Shown: positions 50,480 through 59,282 of the stretch, piece after piece
Layout of the letters: each line of letters opens with the position of its first letter
How positions within the stretch are numbered: the stretch's first letter is position 1
Assembly: GCF_019823105.1 (NCBI RefSeq)
Contig: NZ_CP081958.1
Coordinates: 1,674,001 to 1,738,000 of the forward strand
Direction of reading: 5' to 3'
Length of the DNA stretch: 64,000 nt
From: Halobaculum magnesiiphilum
GTDB taxonomy: Archaea > Halobacteriota > Halobacteria > Halobacteriales > Haloferacaceae
Position numbers and translations under genes: made by a program
Notes under the pieces: model-generated
The model's database searches: none
What the model was told of the DNA's origin: nothing
The model's input: only the letters and a program-made list of their open reading frames with translations

Positions 50480-50752
50480 ATGACACGCACGCTCCTCGTG
50501 GAGGCGGCAGAACACCTCCGGCGCGCGGCCGACGCCGCCGACGGCGAGACGGCCGAGCGGTTCGACCGGGTCGCGGACGACCTCCGGGCGGCGGCCGACG
50601 AGAACGAACCCGGCCCCGACCACGGCTGGCTCGACAAGCGGACGCACATCGTCCGCGACGCCGCCGGCGACGCCGGCGAGGACGTACAGGGTCACGCCGA
50701 CGCCGCCGTCGAGTGCATCAACGAGTACCGCGAGGACGTGCCCGGCGTCTGA
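50480..50752 (+). CDS. Small haloarchaeal protein of unknown function
   Basis: A 90-residue protein that is likely helical: Glu-Ala-Ala-Glu-His-Leu-Arg-Arg-Ala-Ala-Asp-Ala, then Arg-Phe-Asp-Arg-Val-Ala-Asp-Asp-Leu-Arg-Ala-Ala, then Trp-Leu-Asp-Lys-Arg-Thr-His-Ile-Val. From memory it resembles a haloarchaeal DUF7553-type family. It is acidic, with no Cys or membrane segment. It is followed 67 bp later by the CetZ gene on the same strand, so a shared transcript is possible. Confidence 0.75.
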   Translation: MTRTLLVEAAEHLRRAADAADGETAERFDRVADDLRAAADENEPGPDHGWLDKRTHIVRDAAGDAGEDVQGHADAAVECINEYREDVPGV

Positions 50753-50819
50753 GTCCCGGGGCGGCGATCGACGGCCGATCGGGACCGCGATTTATCACCG
50801 GCGGCGACAACGTCCGGCC

Positions 50820-51968
50820 ATGAAGATCGGACTCGTCGCCGTCGGACAGGCGGGCGGCAAGATCGCCGACGCGCTGCTGCGATACGAGCGAAGCGCCGGC
50901 GTCGAGATCGTCGCCGACGCGGTCGCGGTCAACACCGCCCGCGCGGACCTGCTCGGGCTGCAGGAGATCGACCCCGAGCGACGCGTGCTCATCGGCGGCG
51001 ACCGGGTGAAGGGCCACGGCTCCGGCGCGGACAACGAACTCGGCGCCGAGCTCGCCCGCGAGGACATCGGGGAGGTGCGCGACGCGGTCGACGCGATCCC
51101 GACGAGCGACGTGGACGCGTTCCTCGTGGTCGCGGCGCTGGGCGGGGGTACCGGCTCCGGCGGCGTGCCTGTGATCTGCCGGGAACTGCGCCGGATCTAC
51201 GAGGAGCCCGTCTACGCCCTCGGCGTGCTGCCCGCCCGCGAGGAGGGCGGCATCTACACGCTCAACGCCGCGCGGTCGCTCAAGACCGTCGTCGAGCACG
51301 CCGACGCGACGCTGCTGTTCGACAACGACGCCCACCGCGAGACGGGCGAGAGCCTCGCGGGCGGCTACGGCCGCGTGAACGAGGAGATCGCCCGACGGCT
51401 CGGCGTCCTGCTGTCGGCGGGGGAGGCACGCGACCCGACCCCCGAGAAGGTGGTCGACGCCAGCGAGATCATCAACACGCTCGGGCGCTCGGGCGGGGTG
51501 GCGTCGCTCGGTTACGCCTCGGCGCCGCTGGAACGCAAGCGCGGGCTGTTCGGGGGCCGCAAGCGGATCGAGGAGGACGCGCTGGAGTCGACGACGCGCG
51601 TGACCGCGACGGTCCGGCGTGCAGCGCTGGGCGGGCTGACGCTCCCGTGTGAGCTACCGGACGTGGAGCGGGCGCTGGTCGTCGTCAGCGGGCCCCCGGA
51701 GACGCTCTCGCGGGCGGGCGTCGAGGACGCGCGCCGGTGGCTGGAGGAGGCGACCGGCACCCCGGAGGTGCGCGGCGGCGACTACCCCCTGCGCGACACC
51801 GACCACCTCGCGGCCGCAGTGCTGTTGGGCGGTGTGACCGAGGCGCCGCGGCTGGCGGAGCTGCGCGCGGGCGCCGTCGAGGCCCAGCGCAACGTCGCCG
51901 CGATCGCCGAGCGTGCCGAACTGTCCGGCGGGATCTGGGAGGCCGAGGGGCTCGACCCGCTGTTCTGA
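50820..51968 (+). CDS. cetZ: Tubulin/FtsZ-superfamily protein CetZ
   Basis: A 382-residue GTP-binding cytoskeletal protein of the CetZ family, which controls cell shape and motility in haloarchaea. It begins Val-Gly-Gln-Ala-Gly-Gly-Lys-Ile-Ala-Asp. Other matches are Val-Asn-Thr-Ala-Arg-Ala-Asp-Leu, Val-Lys-Gly-His-Gly-Ser-Gly-Ala-Asp-Asn-Glu-Leu-Gly-Ala-Glu, the tubulin signature Gly-Gly-Gly-Thr-Gly-Ser-Gly-Gly (about residue 108), and Asp-Asn-Asp-Ala with Gly-Gly-Tyr-Gly-Arg-Val-Asn-Glu-Glu-Ile in the T7 region. The C-terminus Gly-Leu-Asp-Pro-Leu-Phe resembles the CetZ1 end. From memory it is more divergent than typical CetZ1, so it may be another paralogue. Confidence 0.93.
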   Translation: MKIGLVAVGQAGGKIADALLRYERSAGVEIVADAVAVNTARADLLGLQEIDPERRVLIGGDRVKGHGSGADNELGAELAREDIGEVRDAVDAIPTSDVDAFLVVAALGGGTGSGGVPVICRELRRIYEEPVYALGVLPAREEGGIYTLNAARSLKTVVEHADATLLFDNDAHRETGESLAGGYGRVNEEIARRLGVLLSAGEARDPTPEKVVDASEIINTLGRSGGVASLGYASAPLERKRGLFGGRKRIEEDALESTTRVTATVRRAALGGLTLPCELPDVERALVVVSGPPETLSRAGVEDARRWLEEATGTPEVRGGDYPLRDTDHLAAAVLLGGVTEAPRLAELRAGAVEAQRNVAAIAERAELSGGIWEAEGLDPLF

Positions 51969-52024
51969 TCCGGGCTCCGAACGACCGAGCACCTCCGAAC
52001 CGCCGTGACCGCCGAACCGACGCC

Positions 52025-52654
52025 TCAGCAGACGTTCTTCGGCTTGACGCCCATCGACTCCAGCGTCGTCACGTAGTCGTCGTATGCGACCTCGACGATC
52101 CGGTCGGCGGCCTCGCGGGCGGCGCTCCAGTCCTCGTCGCCGTCGCACACCTCCGCGAGCGCGTCGAGCGCGTCGTCGAGGCGTTCGGCGAGGTCGTCGC
52201 GGATCCCGCGGAAGTCGTTCGAGGACGCCGGGTCGGCGTCGCCGACGAAGAAGCCGACCGTCTGCTCGGCGCGGGTGTGGGCGACCACGAGCCGGCCGTA
52301 CAGCCCGCCGACGCGCTCGACGGTGCCCGTCAGGTCGGCGAGCACGTCGTACTCGGGGTACTCGTGGGGGTCGTCGGTCTCGGGGTCGAAGTCGGGGGCA
52401 GCCACGTCTCGGTGCTCGCGCGCGTCCTCGGCGGCGTCGCCGAACAGCGCCGCGGCGTCGCCGTTGGCCTCGTCGGCGCTCCACGACTCGAAGGTCCGCC
52501 CGGCGAGGGCGAACTCGGCGGCGACGGCGGTGCGCACGGCGGCGGCGTCCATCTCGCCGCCGGTTAGCGCGTACAGCGACTTCGAGGACCCGAGCCGCGA
52601 GAGCGGCGTCTCGTTGTCGTCTCGGAACTCCGCTGAGAAGGCGTCTGCGTCCAT
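52025..52654 (-). CDS. Haloarchaeal helical protein (often annotated rubrerythrin-like)
   Basis: A 209-residue acidic, helical protein. The start Asp-Asn-Glu-Thr-Pro-Leu-Ser-Arg-Leu-Gly-Ser-Ser-Lys-Ser-Leu-Tyr-Ala-Leu-Thr and the end Gly-Val-Lys-Pro-Lys-Asn-Val-Cys are hallmarks of a conserved haloarchaeal family that databases label rubrerythrin family or similar. I do not see a clear Glu-x-x-His di-iron motif, so metal binding is unproven. It is convergent with the CetZ gene. The function is unknown. Confidence 0.78.
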   Translation of the reverse strand: MDADAFSAEFRDDNETPLSRLGSSKSLYALTGGEMDAAAVRTAVAAEFALAGRTFESWSADEANGDAAALFGDAAEDAREHRDVAAPDFDPETDDPHEYPEYDVLADLTGTVERVGGLYGRLVVAHTRAEQTVGFFVGDADPASSNDFRGIRDDLAERLDDALDALAEVCDGDEDWSAAREAADRIVEVAYDDYVTTLESMGVKPKNVC

Positions 52655-52836
52655 GCCCGAACGTACGCCGGTGTGCCGCTTGAAACCCTCGCCGCCGGCA
52701 GCGCTGGCCCGGGCGTGACGGGGCGACCGGTCAATGCGCCGACCGGGCGGTGGCAGTTGGAACGCGCCGATCGCATGCCCGAAGCGGACGGCGACCCCGG
52801 CGACACCCTTACTAGCCGCCCGGGAGAGTCGCGGAT

Positions 52837-54435
52837 GTGTCACGTCCCTCCGACGAGCCGCGGTCCGTCTCGACCGCGCTCACGGCGGCCGGGCGACTCC
52901 TCCGCGACCGCCCCGCCGCGGTCCTCCCGGCGTACCTCCTCTCGATCGGCCTCGCCGCCACCGCCCGCGTCCCGGTGACGGTCGGCCTCGGCGTCGCCGT
53001 GGCGTCGCTGGCGGCGACCGGTCGACTCGAACCGCTCGTGCGTGCGGCCGTCGAGCTACAGGAGGCCGCTCGCGCCGCCGGCGACCCCGGCGGCGGGATC
53101 GGGCCCGGAGACGGTCCGGAATCCGGTTCCGGGGAGATCCCGGCCGGCGCCGCCGAGGCGCTGGCCGACGCCGCCGCGAACGCCGCGACGCCGACGGTCG
53201 TCGCCGCCCTCGGGATCGGCGTCGTCGCCGCGGTCGTGGTCGGCCTGCTCGCTCGGGCGCTGGGATCTGCGGTGTCGTACGGGACCGTCTGGGCCGGGCT
53301 CGACGGCCGCGACCCGCTCGTGTCCGGCGTCCGAACCGCCGGGCGCTGGCGGACGTTCCTCGGACTCGCGCTCGTCCGCGCGGTCGTCGGCCTCGTCGCA
53401 GTCGGCGGCCCGCTGTTCGTCGGGGTGAACCTCGCGCTCCGGCCCGCAGTGATCGGCGGCGACGCAGCCGCTGGCGTTGCCGCGATCCTCCTGACCGTCG
53501 GACTCGTCGGCCTCGGCGTCCTGGTCCTCCTCCTCACGTACTTCCTGCTGGCGTTCGCGGAGTCGGCCGCCGTCGTCGACGGCCGCGGGGCCGTCGGGTC
53601 GATCCGGGCGAGCCTCGGGTTCGTTCGCGACCACCCGGCCCACGCCGTCGGGTTCGCGCTCGTCGCCGTCGGCGGCTACGTCGCCGCCGCGGTCACCGTC
53701 GGCGTCGCCAACGCCGCGGGGGCGGGCAGTCTCGGCGGGATCGTGTTGCCGCTCTTCGTCGTCCCGCTGCTCGACGCCGGCGCGACCGCGCTGTACGCCG
53801 GATGCGACCGCCCTGAACCGGTCGAGCGTCCGGGGTTCCGCACGCGCGTTCGCCGCGCGCTCGGGCACGGCTGGAGCGAGATGACGGGGTTCGTCGCCGG
53901 CCATCCGGTCGCGGTGCTGGCCGCGCTCGCGACGCTGGCCGGCGGGGTCGCCGCTGGGTACGCCACGACCGCCCCGTACGGGGTGACGGCGTCGGGCCCG
54001 GAGGACGTGGCGGGCGTGTTCGGCGCGGTCCCGGTCGGCCCGTTCGTCACCATCGCGGCGAACAACTGGCTCGTGAGCGTGGGGCTCGCGTACGGCGGCG
54101 TCGCGTTCGGCCTCCCGGCGGTGTCCGGGCTGCTGTTCAACGGCGTCCTCGTCGGCGCGCTCGCGGGCGTGTTCGACCGGACGGCGTTCCTCGCGCTCGT
54201 GGCCCCCCACGGCGTGCTCGAGCTCCCGGTGATCGCCGTCGCCGGCGGGCTCGGACACCACCTCGGCGGCGTCGGCTGGCGCGCGGTTCGTGGCCGCGCG
54301 GACGCCGAGGCGGTCGCGGCCGCGCTTGAGCGGGCCGCACACGTGCTGGTCGGGATCGGGATCCTGCTGGTCGTCGCGGCCGCCATCGAGGCGTTCCTCA
54401 CGCCGCGGGTCGCGGCCGCCGTGCTGGGCGGATAA
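52837..54435 (+). CDS. Membrane protein with C-terminal SpoIIM (DUF95) domain
   Basis: A 532-residue multi-pass protein of about 10-12 hydrophobic segments. The N-terminal 320 residues form a membrane domain of a haloarchaeal type (Leu-Leu-Arg-Asp-Arg-Pro-Ala-Ala-Val-Leu-Pro-Ala-Tyr). The C-terminal 190 residues resemble stage II sporulation protein M/DUF95: Phe-Val-Thr-Ile-Ala-Ala-Asn-Asn-Trp-Leu-Val, then Pro-His-Gly-Val-Leu-Glu-Leu-Pro. In archaea these proteins are of unknown function and not linked to sporulation. The start is a GTG at 52837. A terminator-like palindrome follows the stop. Confidence 0.85.
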   Translation: MSRPSDEPRSVSTALTAAGRLLRDRPAAVLPAYLLSIGLAATARVPVTVGLGVAVASLAATGRLEPLVRAAVELQEAARAAGDPGGGIGPGDGPESGSGEIPAGAAEALADAAANAATPTVVAALGIGVVAAVVVGLLARALGSAVSYGTVWAGLDGRDPLVSGVRTAGRWRTFLGLALVRAVVGLVAVGGPLFVGVNLALRPAVIGGDAAAGVAAILLTVGLVGLGVLVLLLTYFLLAFAESAAVVDGRGAVGSIRASLGFVRDHPAHAVGFALVAVGGYVAAAVTVGVANAAGAGSLGGIVLPLFVVPLLDAGATALYAGCDRPEPVERPGFRTRVRRALGHGWSEMTGFVAGHPVAVLAALATLAGGVAAGYATTAPYGVTASGPEDVAGVFGAVPVGPFVTIAANNWLVSVGLAYGGVAFGLPAVSGLLFNGVLVGALAGVFDRTAFLALVAPHGVLELPVIAVAGGLGHHLGGVGWRAVRGRADAEAVAAALERAAHVLVGIGILLVVAAAIEAFLTPRVAAAVLGG

Positions 54436-54442
54436 CGCTCGG

Positions 54443-54460
54443 CCCCGCGATCTCGCGGGG
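54443..54460. repeat. Palindrome after the SpoIIM-domain gene
   Basis: A perfect 8-bp stem, ccccgcga/tcgcgggg, with a 2-nt loop, placed 8 bp after the stop codon; a possible 3' end structure of the transcript. Confidence 0.5.
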
Positions 54461-54552
54461 TCGGTTCGGCGTCCGTCGTAGCCGTGATCGGTCGAAATCC
54501 TGGCGCAGAGACACATACGCACCTTTTTGGTAGCCGGTGTCCGAGCGCGCCC

Positions 54553-56076
54553 ATGGGCGATCTGTCTCCCGGGGAAGCCCTCCTCGATCACGCACAGGAC
54601 GAGATCGCCGTCGTCACCGCCGACGGGACGTTCACCTACGTGAACGCCGCCGTCGAGGCGATCCTGGGATACGAACCGGAGGACCTCGTCGGCGAGAACG
54701 TCTTCTCGTACGTCCACCCCGACGACGCGCCGAGGGTCCGACGGAAGTTCGATCGAACGGTCCGGTCGGACGCGTACGACGAGACCACCGTCACGTACAG
54801 ACACCGGACCAGCGACGGGTCGTGGGTGTGGTTCGAGAGCCGGCTGTCGAACCTGACCGCCGACGCGTACGACGGATACGTCGTGAGCTCGCGCGACATC
54901 ACCGAACGGGTGCTGGCCGAGGAGACGCGCGACGCCGCCGCTACGCGGTTGCACACGATCGCCTCGGTGTCGGGCGACGTCCTCTGGCTGTTCGCCGGCG
55001 ACTGGTCGGAGGCGCTGTTCGTGAACGGCGCCGTCGAGCAGATCTACGGGATCGCCCCGGAACGGCTGTATCGGGACTCGGTGGCGTTCCTCGACACGGT
55101 CCATCCGGACGATCTAGCCGGCGTGATCGACGGAATGGAGCGACTCACGGACGGCGAGTCCGTCGACATCGAGTATCGCGTCAACCCCGACGAGAACTTC
55201 ACCCGGTGGGTGTGGGTGCAGGCGACTCCGATCGTCGAGGACGGCGTCGTCACCCGGATCGCGGGGTTCAGCCGCGACGTGACCGACAGACGCCGGCGCG
55301 AGCAACATCTGGTGGTGATGGACAACCTCCTTCGGCACACCCTCCGCAACGACCTCAACGTGATCCTGGGGACGGCAGAACGGATCGCCACGGCGTTCCC
55401 GGAGGCTGCCACGCTGACCGAACAGATCCGAGCGACGGGGACGCGACTGCTCCAGAGCGCGGCCAAGGAACGACAGATCATCGAGCTCCTCGTCAACCGA
55501 CGCTTCGGCGAACGGATCGCCGTCGGCGACGCCGTCGAGCGCGCCGTCGAGCGGGCGCGAACGCGCCACCCGAACGCCGACATCGAGTACGTCGCTGGGC
55601 CGGACGACCGTTCGGCGGCGATCCCCTCGCCGATCACGGCCGCGGTGACCGAACTGATCGAGAACGGGATCGTTCACTGCGACGACCGGCGGCCGGCCGT
55701 CGACGTTCGCGTTCGATCCGGCGGCGACGGGAGCGTCGCCATCGAGATCGTCGACGGCGCCGCCCCGCTTCCCGACGTCGAGGTGAACGTGCTGACCGGG
55801 TCCCACGAGTTCGGACGCGACCCCGTCCGTCACAGCGGCGGGCTGGGGGTCTGGCTCGTCTACTGGTGCGTCGAACTGGCGAACGGAGCCGTCGCCGTCG
55901 AGAACGCGGGCTCCGACGGGAACCGGATCGAGATCACCGTCCCGACGGTCGCGGACGAGTCGACCGTGAACCCGGGCGGGCCGACTGCGGATCCGAACGG
56001 ATCGAGCGCGAGTTCGAACGGGGCCGGCCCGAACGGGCGTGCGAACACCGGGCGTGCCGACCGCACGTCCGAGTGA
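54553..56076 (+). CDS. PAS-domain sensor histidine kinase
   Basis: A 507-residue soluble two-component kinase with no membrane helices. Two PAS domains occupy about residues 8-125 (Gly-Tyr-Glu-Pro-Glu-Asp-Leu-Val-Gly-Glu-Asn-Val-Phe) and 140-255, each ending in a PAC-like Arg-Asp-Ile/Val-Thr-Glu/Asp-Arg. The phosphoacceptor His is in Leu-Leu-Arg-His-Thr-Leu-Arg-Asn-Asp-Leu-Asn (about residue 262). The ATP domain has Glu-Leu-Ile-Glu-Asn-Gly-Ile-Val-His as N box and Gly-Gly-Leu-Gly-Val-Trp as G box. The tail is Ser/Asn/Gly-rich. It is an orphan: no response regulator is adjacent. It probably senses a cytosolic signal. Confidence 0.92.
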   Translation: MGDLSPGEALLDHAQDEIAVVTADGTFTYVNAAVEAILGYEPEDLVGENVFSYVHPDDAPRVRRKFDRTVRSDAYDETTVTYRHRTSDGSWVWFESRLSNLTADAYDGYVVSSRDITERVLAEETRDAAATRLHTIASVSGDVLWLFAGDWSEALFVNGAVEQIYGIAPERLYRDSVAFLDTVHPDDLAGVIDGMERLTDGESVDIEYRVNPDENFTRWVWVQATPIVEDGVVTRIAGFSRDVTDRRRREQHLVVMDNLLRHTLRNDLNVILGTAERIATAFPEAATLTEQIRATGTRLLQSAAKERQIIELLVNRRFGERIAVGDAVERAVERARTRHPNADIEYVAGPDDRSAAIPSPITAAVTELIENGIVHCDDRRPAVDVRVRSGGDGSVAIEIVDGAAPLPDVEVNVLTGSHEFGRDPVRHSGGLGVWLVYWCVELANGAVAVENAGSDGNRIEITVPTVADESTVNPGGPTADPNGSSASSNGAGPNGRANTGRADRTSE

Positions 56077-56106
56077 GCGGTTCGTCTCCGGGGGAGATCG
56101 GGCGGG

Positions 56107-56976
56107 TTACTCGCCGCCGGGCTCGCTGCCCGTCACGATCGGGGCGCGCACGAGGTTGCCCCACTCCGTCCAGGAGCCGTCGTAGTTGACGGTCTGGTCG
56201 GCGCCGACGAGCTCGTGGAGCGCGAACCACGCGACCGACGAGCGCTCGCCGATGCGGCAGTAGGCGACGATCTCGTCGTCGCCCTCGGCGAGCACGTCGT
56301 CGTACAGCTCCTCCAGCTCCTCCTGGGTCTTGAACGTCCCGTCGTCGTTGGTGACGGAGGCCCACGAGATGTTGCGGGCGCCGGGGATGTGGCCGCCGCG
56401 CTGGGCGGTCTCCTGGAGTCCCGGCGGGGCGAGGATCTCGCCGCTGTACTCCTCGGGCGAGCGAACGTCGACGAGGGGAACGCCCGCGCCGATGGCGTCG
56501 TCTACGTCGTCGCGGTACGCGCGGATCGACTCGTCGGCCTCGTCGGCCTCGTAACTCGTCTCGGGGAACGACGGCACCTCGTCGGTGGTCGGGTAGTCGT
56601 GCTCCAGCCAGTACTCGCGGCCGCCGTCGAGCAGCTTCACGTCGTCGTGGCCGTAGTACTTGTACTGCCAGTAGGTGTAGGCGGCGAACCAGTTCGAGTT
56701 GTCGCCGTAGAGGACGACCGTGGAGTCGTCGCTGATGCCGTGTTCGGCGTTCAGCGCCTCGAAGTCCTCCTTCGTGAGCACGTCGCGCTGGGTCTGGTCC
56801 TGGAGGTCCGTCTCCCAGTTGAAGCCGATGGCGCCGGGGGCGTGTTCGGCGTCGTACGCCTCCGTGTCGACGTCCACCTCCACCAGTCGATACGCCGGGT
56901 CGTCGGACTGGAACTCGTCGAGGTGGGACTCCACCCAGTCGGCGTCGACGAGTACGTCCTTCGCGTAATCTGACAT
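56107..56976 (-). CDS. tssA: Double-rhodanese thiosulfate sulfurtransferase (CRIGERS type)
   Basis: A 289-residue protein of two rhodanese domains. The N-terminal domain (1-140) has no catalytic Cys, while the C-terminal domain carries Tyr-Cys-Arg-Ile-Gly-Glu-Arg-Ser (about residue 241), the active loop that accepts sulfane sulfur from thiosulfate and passes it to cyanide or thiol carriers. Family-typical stretches are Ala-Gly-His/Asp-Ile-Pro-Gly-Ala and Asn-Tyr-Asp-Gly-Ser-Trp-Thr-Glu-Trp. A TATA-like tattatac lies about 30 bp upstream of the ATG. It is divergent from the second sulfurtransferase gene. Confidence 0.94.
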   Translation of the reverse strand: MSDYAKDVLVDADWVESHLDEFQSDDPAYRLVEVDVDTEAYDAEHAPGAIGFNWETDLQDQTQRDVLTKEDFEALNAEHGISDDSTVVLYGDNSNWFAAYTYWQYKYYGHDDVKLLDGGREYWLEHDYPTTDEVPSFPETSYEADEADESIRAYRDDVDDAIGAGVPLVDVRSPEEYSGEILAPPGLQETAQRGGHIPGARNISWASVTNDDGTFKTQEELEELYDDVLAEGDDEIVAYCRIGERSSVAWFALHELVGADQTVNYDGSWTEWGNLVRAPIVTGSEPGGE

Positions 56977-57227
56977 TGCGAACGACGGTACGCCTCCCCG
57001 CCGTATAATACCCGCATCCCCGGCAGAGGCGGCCATTCGTCGCATGAACCGGAAATCCTTGCCGCCATTTCCCGTCCTCCTGTCGGGACCGCCGTCGCCG
57101 GCGACCGACCGCGACCGCCGGCGGAACGGCGACGGCCGTGAACCAGCAATAATTTCCGACTTCTCTGACGCCGCGCGGGCGTCGCCGGCTCGACCGGGCT
57201 TTTACCGGCGCCGCGCGAACGGCGGGC

Positions 57228-58010
57228 ATGAGCGACACCTTCGTCCCCGCGTCGTGGCTCGCCGACCGCCTCGACGACCCCGGCGTCCGCGTCGTCGACG
57301 TGCGCGACGCGTGGGAGTACGACGGCATCGGCCACGTACCGGGCGCCGTCTCGATCCCGTTCGACGAGTTCCGATCGAGTGCGGGGGATACGGGGATGCT
57401 CCCGGGCGCCGACCGCTGGGGGGACCTGCTCTCGAACGCCGGCGTCGCCCCCGGCGACGAGATCGTCGCCTACGACGACGAACACGGCGTGTTCGCCGCC
57501 AGGTTCCTCGTGACCGCGGAGCTGTACGGCCACGAGCCCGAGCGCTTGCACGTGCTCGACGGCGACTACAGCTCGTGGAGCCGCGAACACGAGACCGCAC
57601 GCGAGGCCGCCGACGTGGAGCCGACCGAGTACGAACCGGGCGAACCGGCCGAGTCCCCGCTCGTCGACTTCGACGGCGTCCGCGAGCGCCTCGGCGGCGA
57701 CGCGGCGGTCGTCGACACCCGCGACCCCGAGGAGTACGCCGCGGGCCACCTCCCGGGCGCAGTGAACCTCGACTGGCTCGAGCTGGTCGACCCCGATACG
57801 CGCGGGTTGAAGCCGCGCGGGGAGCTGCAGGGGACGCTTCGCGAACGGGGGATCACCCCGGATCGGGAGGTCCTGCTGTACTGCAACACCGCCCGCCGGA
57901 TCAGCCACACCTACCTCGTGCTCCGGCATCTCGGCTACGAGGACGTGCTGTTCTACGAGGGGAGCCTCACCGAGTGGGAGGCGCGCGACGGCGAGGTCGT
58001 CACCGAGTAG
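57228..58010 (+). CDS. tssB: Double-rhodanese sulfurtransferase (second paralogue)
   Basis: A 260-residue protein with two rhodanese domains. The first (about 1-125) begins Val-Ser-Ala-style Phe-Val-Pro-Ala-Ser-Trp-Leu and has no Cys in the loop (Tyr-Asp-Asp-Glu-His-Gly-Val-Phe). The second has Tyr-Cys-Asn-Thr-Ala-Arg-Arg-Ile-Ser, a different active loop from the CRIGERS type. Different loop charge suggests different sulfur acceptors. A TATA-like gcttttac (about 57198-57205) precedes the ATG by roughly 25 bp, giving a leaderless start. The pair is separated by a 251-bp bidirectional region, so co-regulation by sulfur status is plausible. Confidence 0.93.
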   Translation: MSDTFVPASWLADRLDDPGVRVVDVRDAWEYDGIGHVPGAVSIPFDEFRSSAGDTGMLPGADRWGDLLSNAGVAPGDEIVAYDDEHGVFAARFLVTAELYGHEPERLHVLDGDYSSWSREHETAREAADVEPTEYEPGEPAESPLVDFDGVRERLGGDAAVVDTRDPEEYAAGHLPGAVNLDWLELVDPDTRGLKPRGELQGTLRERGITPDREVLLYCNTARRISHTYLVLRHLGYEDVLFYEGSLTEWEARDGEVVTE

Positions 58011-58090
58011 GCGCGCGAGTCGGGGAGACGGCGGACGGGCAGATCAGGGGGATAGCGACCGCGACGATCTGAGAACGGCGCCCGCGACGA

Positions 58091-59164
58091 TCAGGGGGAC
58101 GGCTCGTCGTCGGTGTCCGGCGGCGGCGTCCCGTCTGCGGTCGGGTCCGGATCCGCGCCGAGCCCCGGGAGCTGCTGTTGAGTTGGGGCGCCGTTGTTCG
58201 AGAGCAGCCGCACCGTCTCCGCCAGCAGCGCGACGACGAGCGGCCCGACGACGAACCCGACCGCCCCGAGCGTGAGCAGGCCGCCGACGAAGCCGACGAA
58301 GTACACGGAGACGGGGAGGTCGGTGGCGCCGCCGGCGAGCCGCGGCCGGATCACCGCGTCGGGGACGAAGCCGACGAACACCAGCCCGACGACGAGGACG
58401 ATCGCCGCGCGAAAGGCGTTGCCGGCGACGAGATCGACGACCGCCAGCGCGATGACGACGACGCTCGGTCCCAGCACCGGGACGAACTGGAGCACGGCGG
58501 CGACGACCGCGAGCGCGAACGGCGACTCGTATCCCAGCGCCGCGAACGTCACGAGCGCGACCACGAACGTCGCGATGGCCGTCGCCCCCTGCAGCACGTA
58601 GATGGCCCGCAGCGTCGACGCCGTGCGGCGGTGGAGCGCGAAGAGCACGTCGTGGTACTCGCCGGGACACAGCCGCAGCGCGGCCACGCGCGGCGCGTTC
58701 GGCTTCAGGAGGAGGCCGTACACGAGGATGACGAACACGACGAGCTTCAGCGCGATGACGGGGGCGGCCGCCGCCAGCGCGATCGCGAGCCCGCGGAGGG
58801 CCTCCTGGGCCGTCTGCAACAGCGGCGCGGTCTCCAGCACGTACACGAACGTCCCGAGGTCGACGACGATCCGCTCGGGGATCGCCCCGAGGAACGCGAG
58901 CAGGTCCAGGCGACGGCGGTACAACACGTACGCGAGCGGCAGAGCCAGCGCCACGACGCCGAGAAAGCCCGCGGCCGTGGCGGCGCCGGCGGCGACCCGG
59001 CCTGAGTAGCCGTAGCCGCTCACCGTCTCCCGGAAGGGATACAACACGTACGCGACGGTGACCGCGAACACGACCGTCGAGAGGACGCTCTCGAGCACCA
59101 ACGCCGCGAGGACCAGGAGCCCGGCCAGCAGCGCCGCGAGCGCGGTCCGCCGACTGGGCTGCAT
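58091..59164 (-). CDS. AI-2E-type transporter (PerM/UPF0118 family)
   Basis: A 357-residue integral membrane protein with about eight helices: two at the N-terminus (residues 8-40), one near 58-80, a soluble stretch of about 60 residues, and a C-terminal bundle containing Ala-Val-Leu-Gln-Phe-Val-Pro-Val-Leu-Gly-Pro, the family signature. It belongs to the permease family named for AI-2 export; members also act as Na+/H+ antiporters. The substrate here is unknown. The acidic C-terminus (about 40 residues) is haloarchaeal. Confidence 0.9.
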   Translation of the reverse strand: MQPSRRTALAALLAGLLVLAALVLESVLSTVVFAVTVAYVLYPFRETVSGYGYSGRVAAGAATAAGFLGVVALALPLAYVLYRRRLDLLAFLGAIPERIVVDLGTFVYVLETAPLLQTAQEALRGLAIALAAAAPVIALKLVVFVILVYGLLLKPNAPRVAALRLCPGEYHDVLFALHRRTASTLRAIYVLQGATAIATFVVALVTFAALGYESPFALAVVAAVLQFVPVLGPSVVVIALAVVDLVAGNAFRAAIVLVVGLVFVGFVPDAVIRPRLAGGATDLPVSVYFVGFVGGLLTLGAVGFVVGPLVVALLAETVRLLSNNGAPTQQQLPGLGADPDPTADGTPPPDTDDEPSP

Positions 59165-59252
59165 ACGCCTACCCCACACGGCTCGGTACAAAACGGTTGC
59201 CCGTGACCGACCGCCGTCGGTGCCTCCGGTTTCCAGCCGTGAACCGCGGGGG

Positions 59253-59260
59253 TTAATTAT
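59253..59260 (+). promoter_or_regulatory. TATA box of the thiamine-type ABC importer operon
   Basis: The sequence ttaattat is centred about 27 bp before the ATG at 59283, implying a leaderless first gene. No riboswitch-like fold was seen in the remaining 20 bp. Confidence 0.6.
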
Positions 59261-59282
59261 CTCCGGGTGTGACCACCGAGTA

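Noticed and set aside
59165..59282. A TPP riboswitch in front of the thiamine-type importer
   Set aside because: The TATA box at 59253-59260 predicts a leaderless transcript, leaving no room for a riboswitch, and no THI-box sequence is present.
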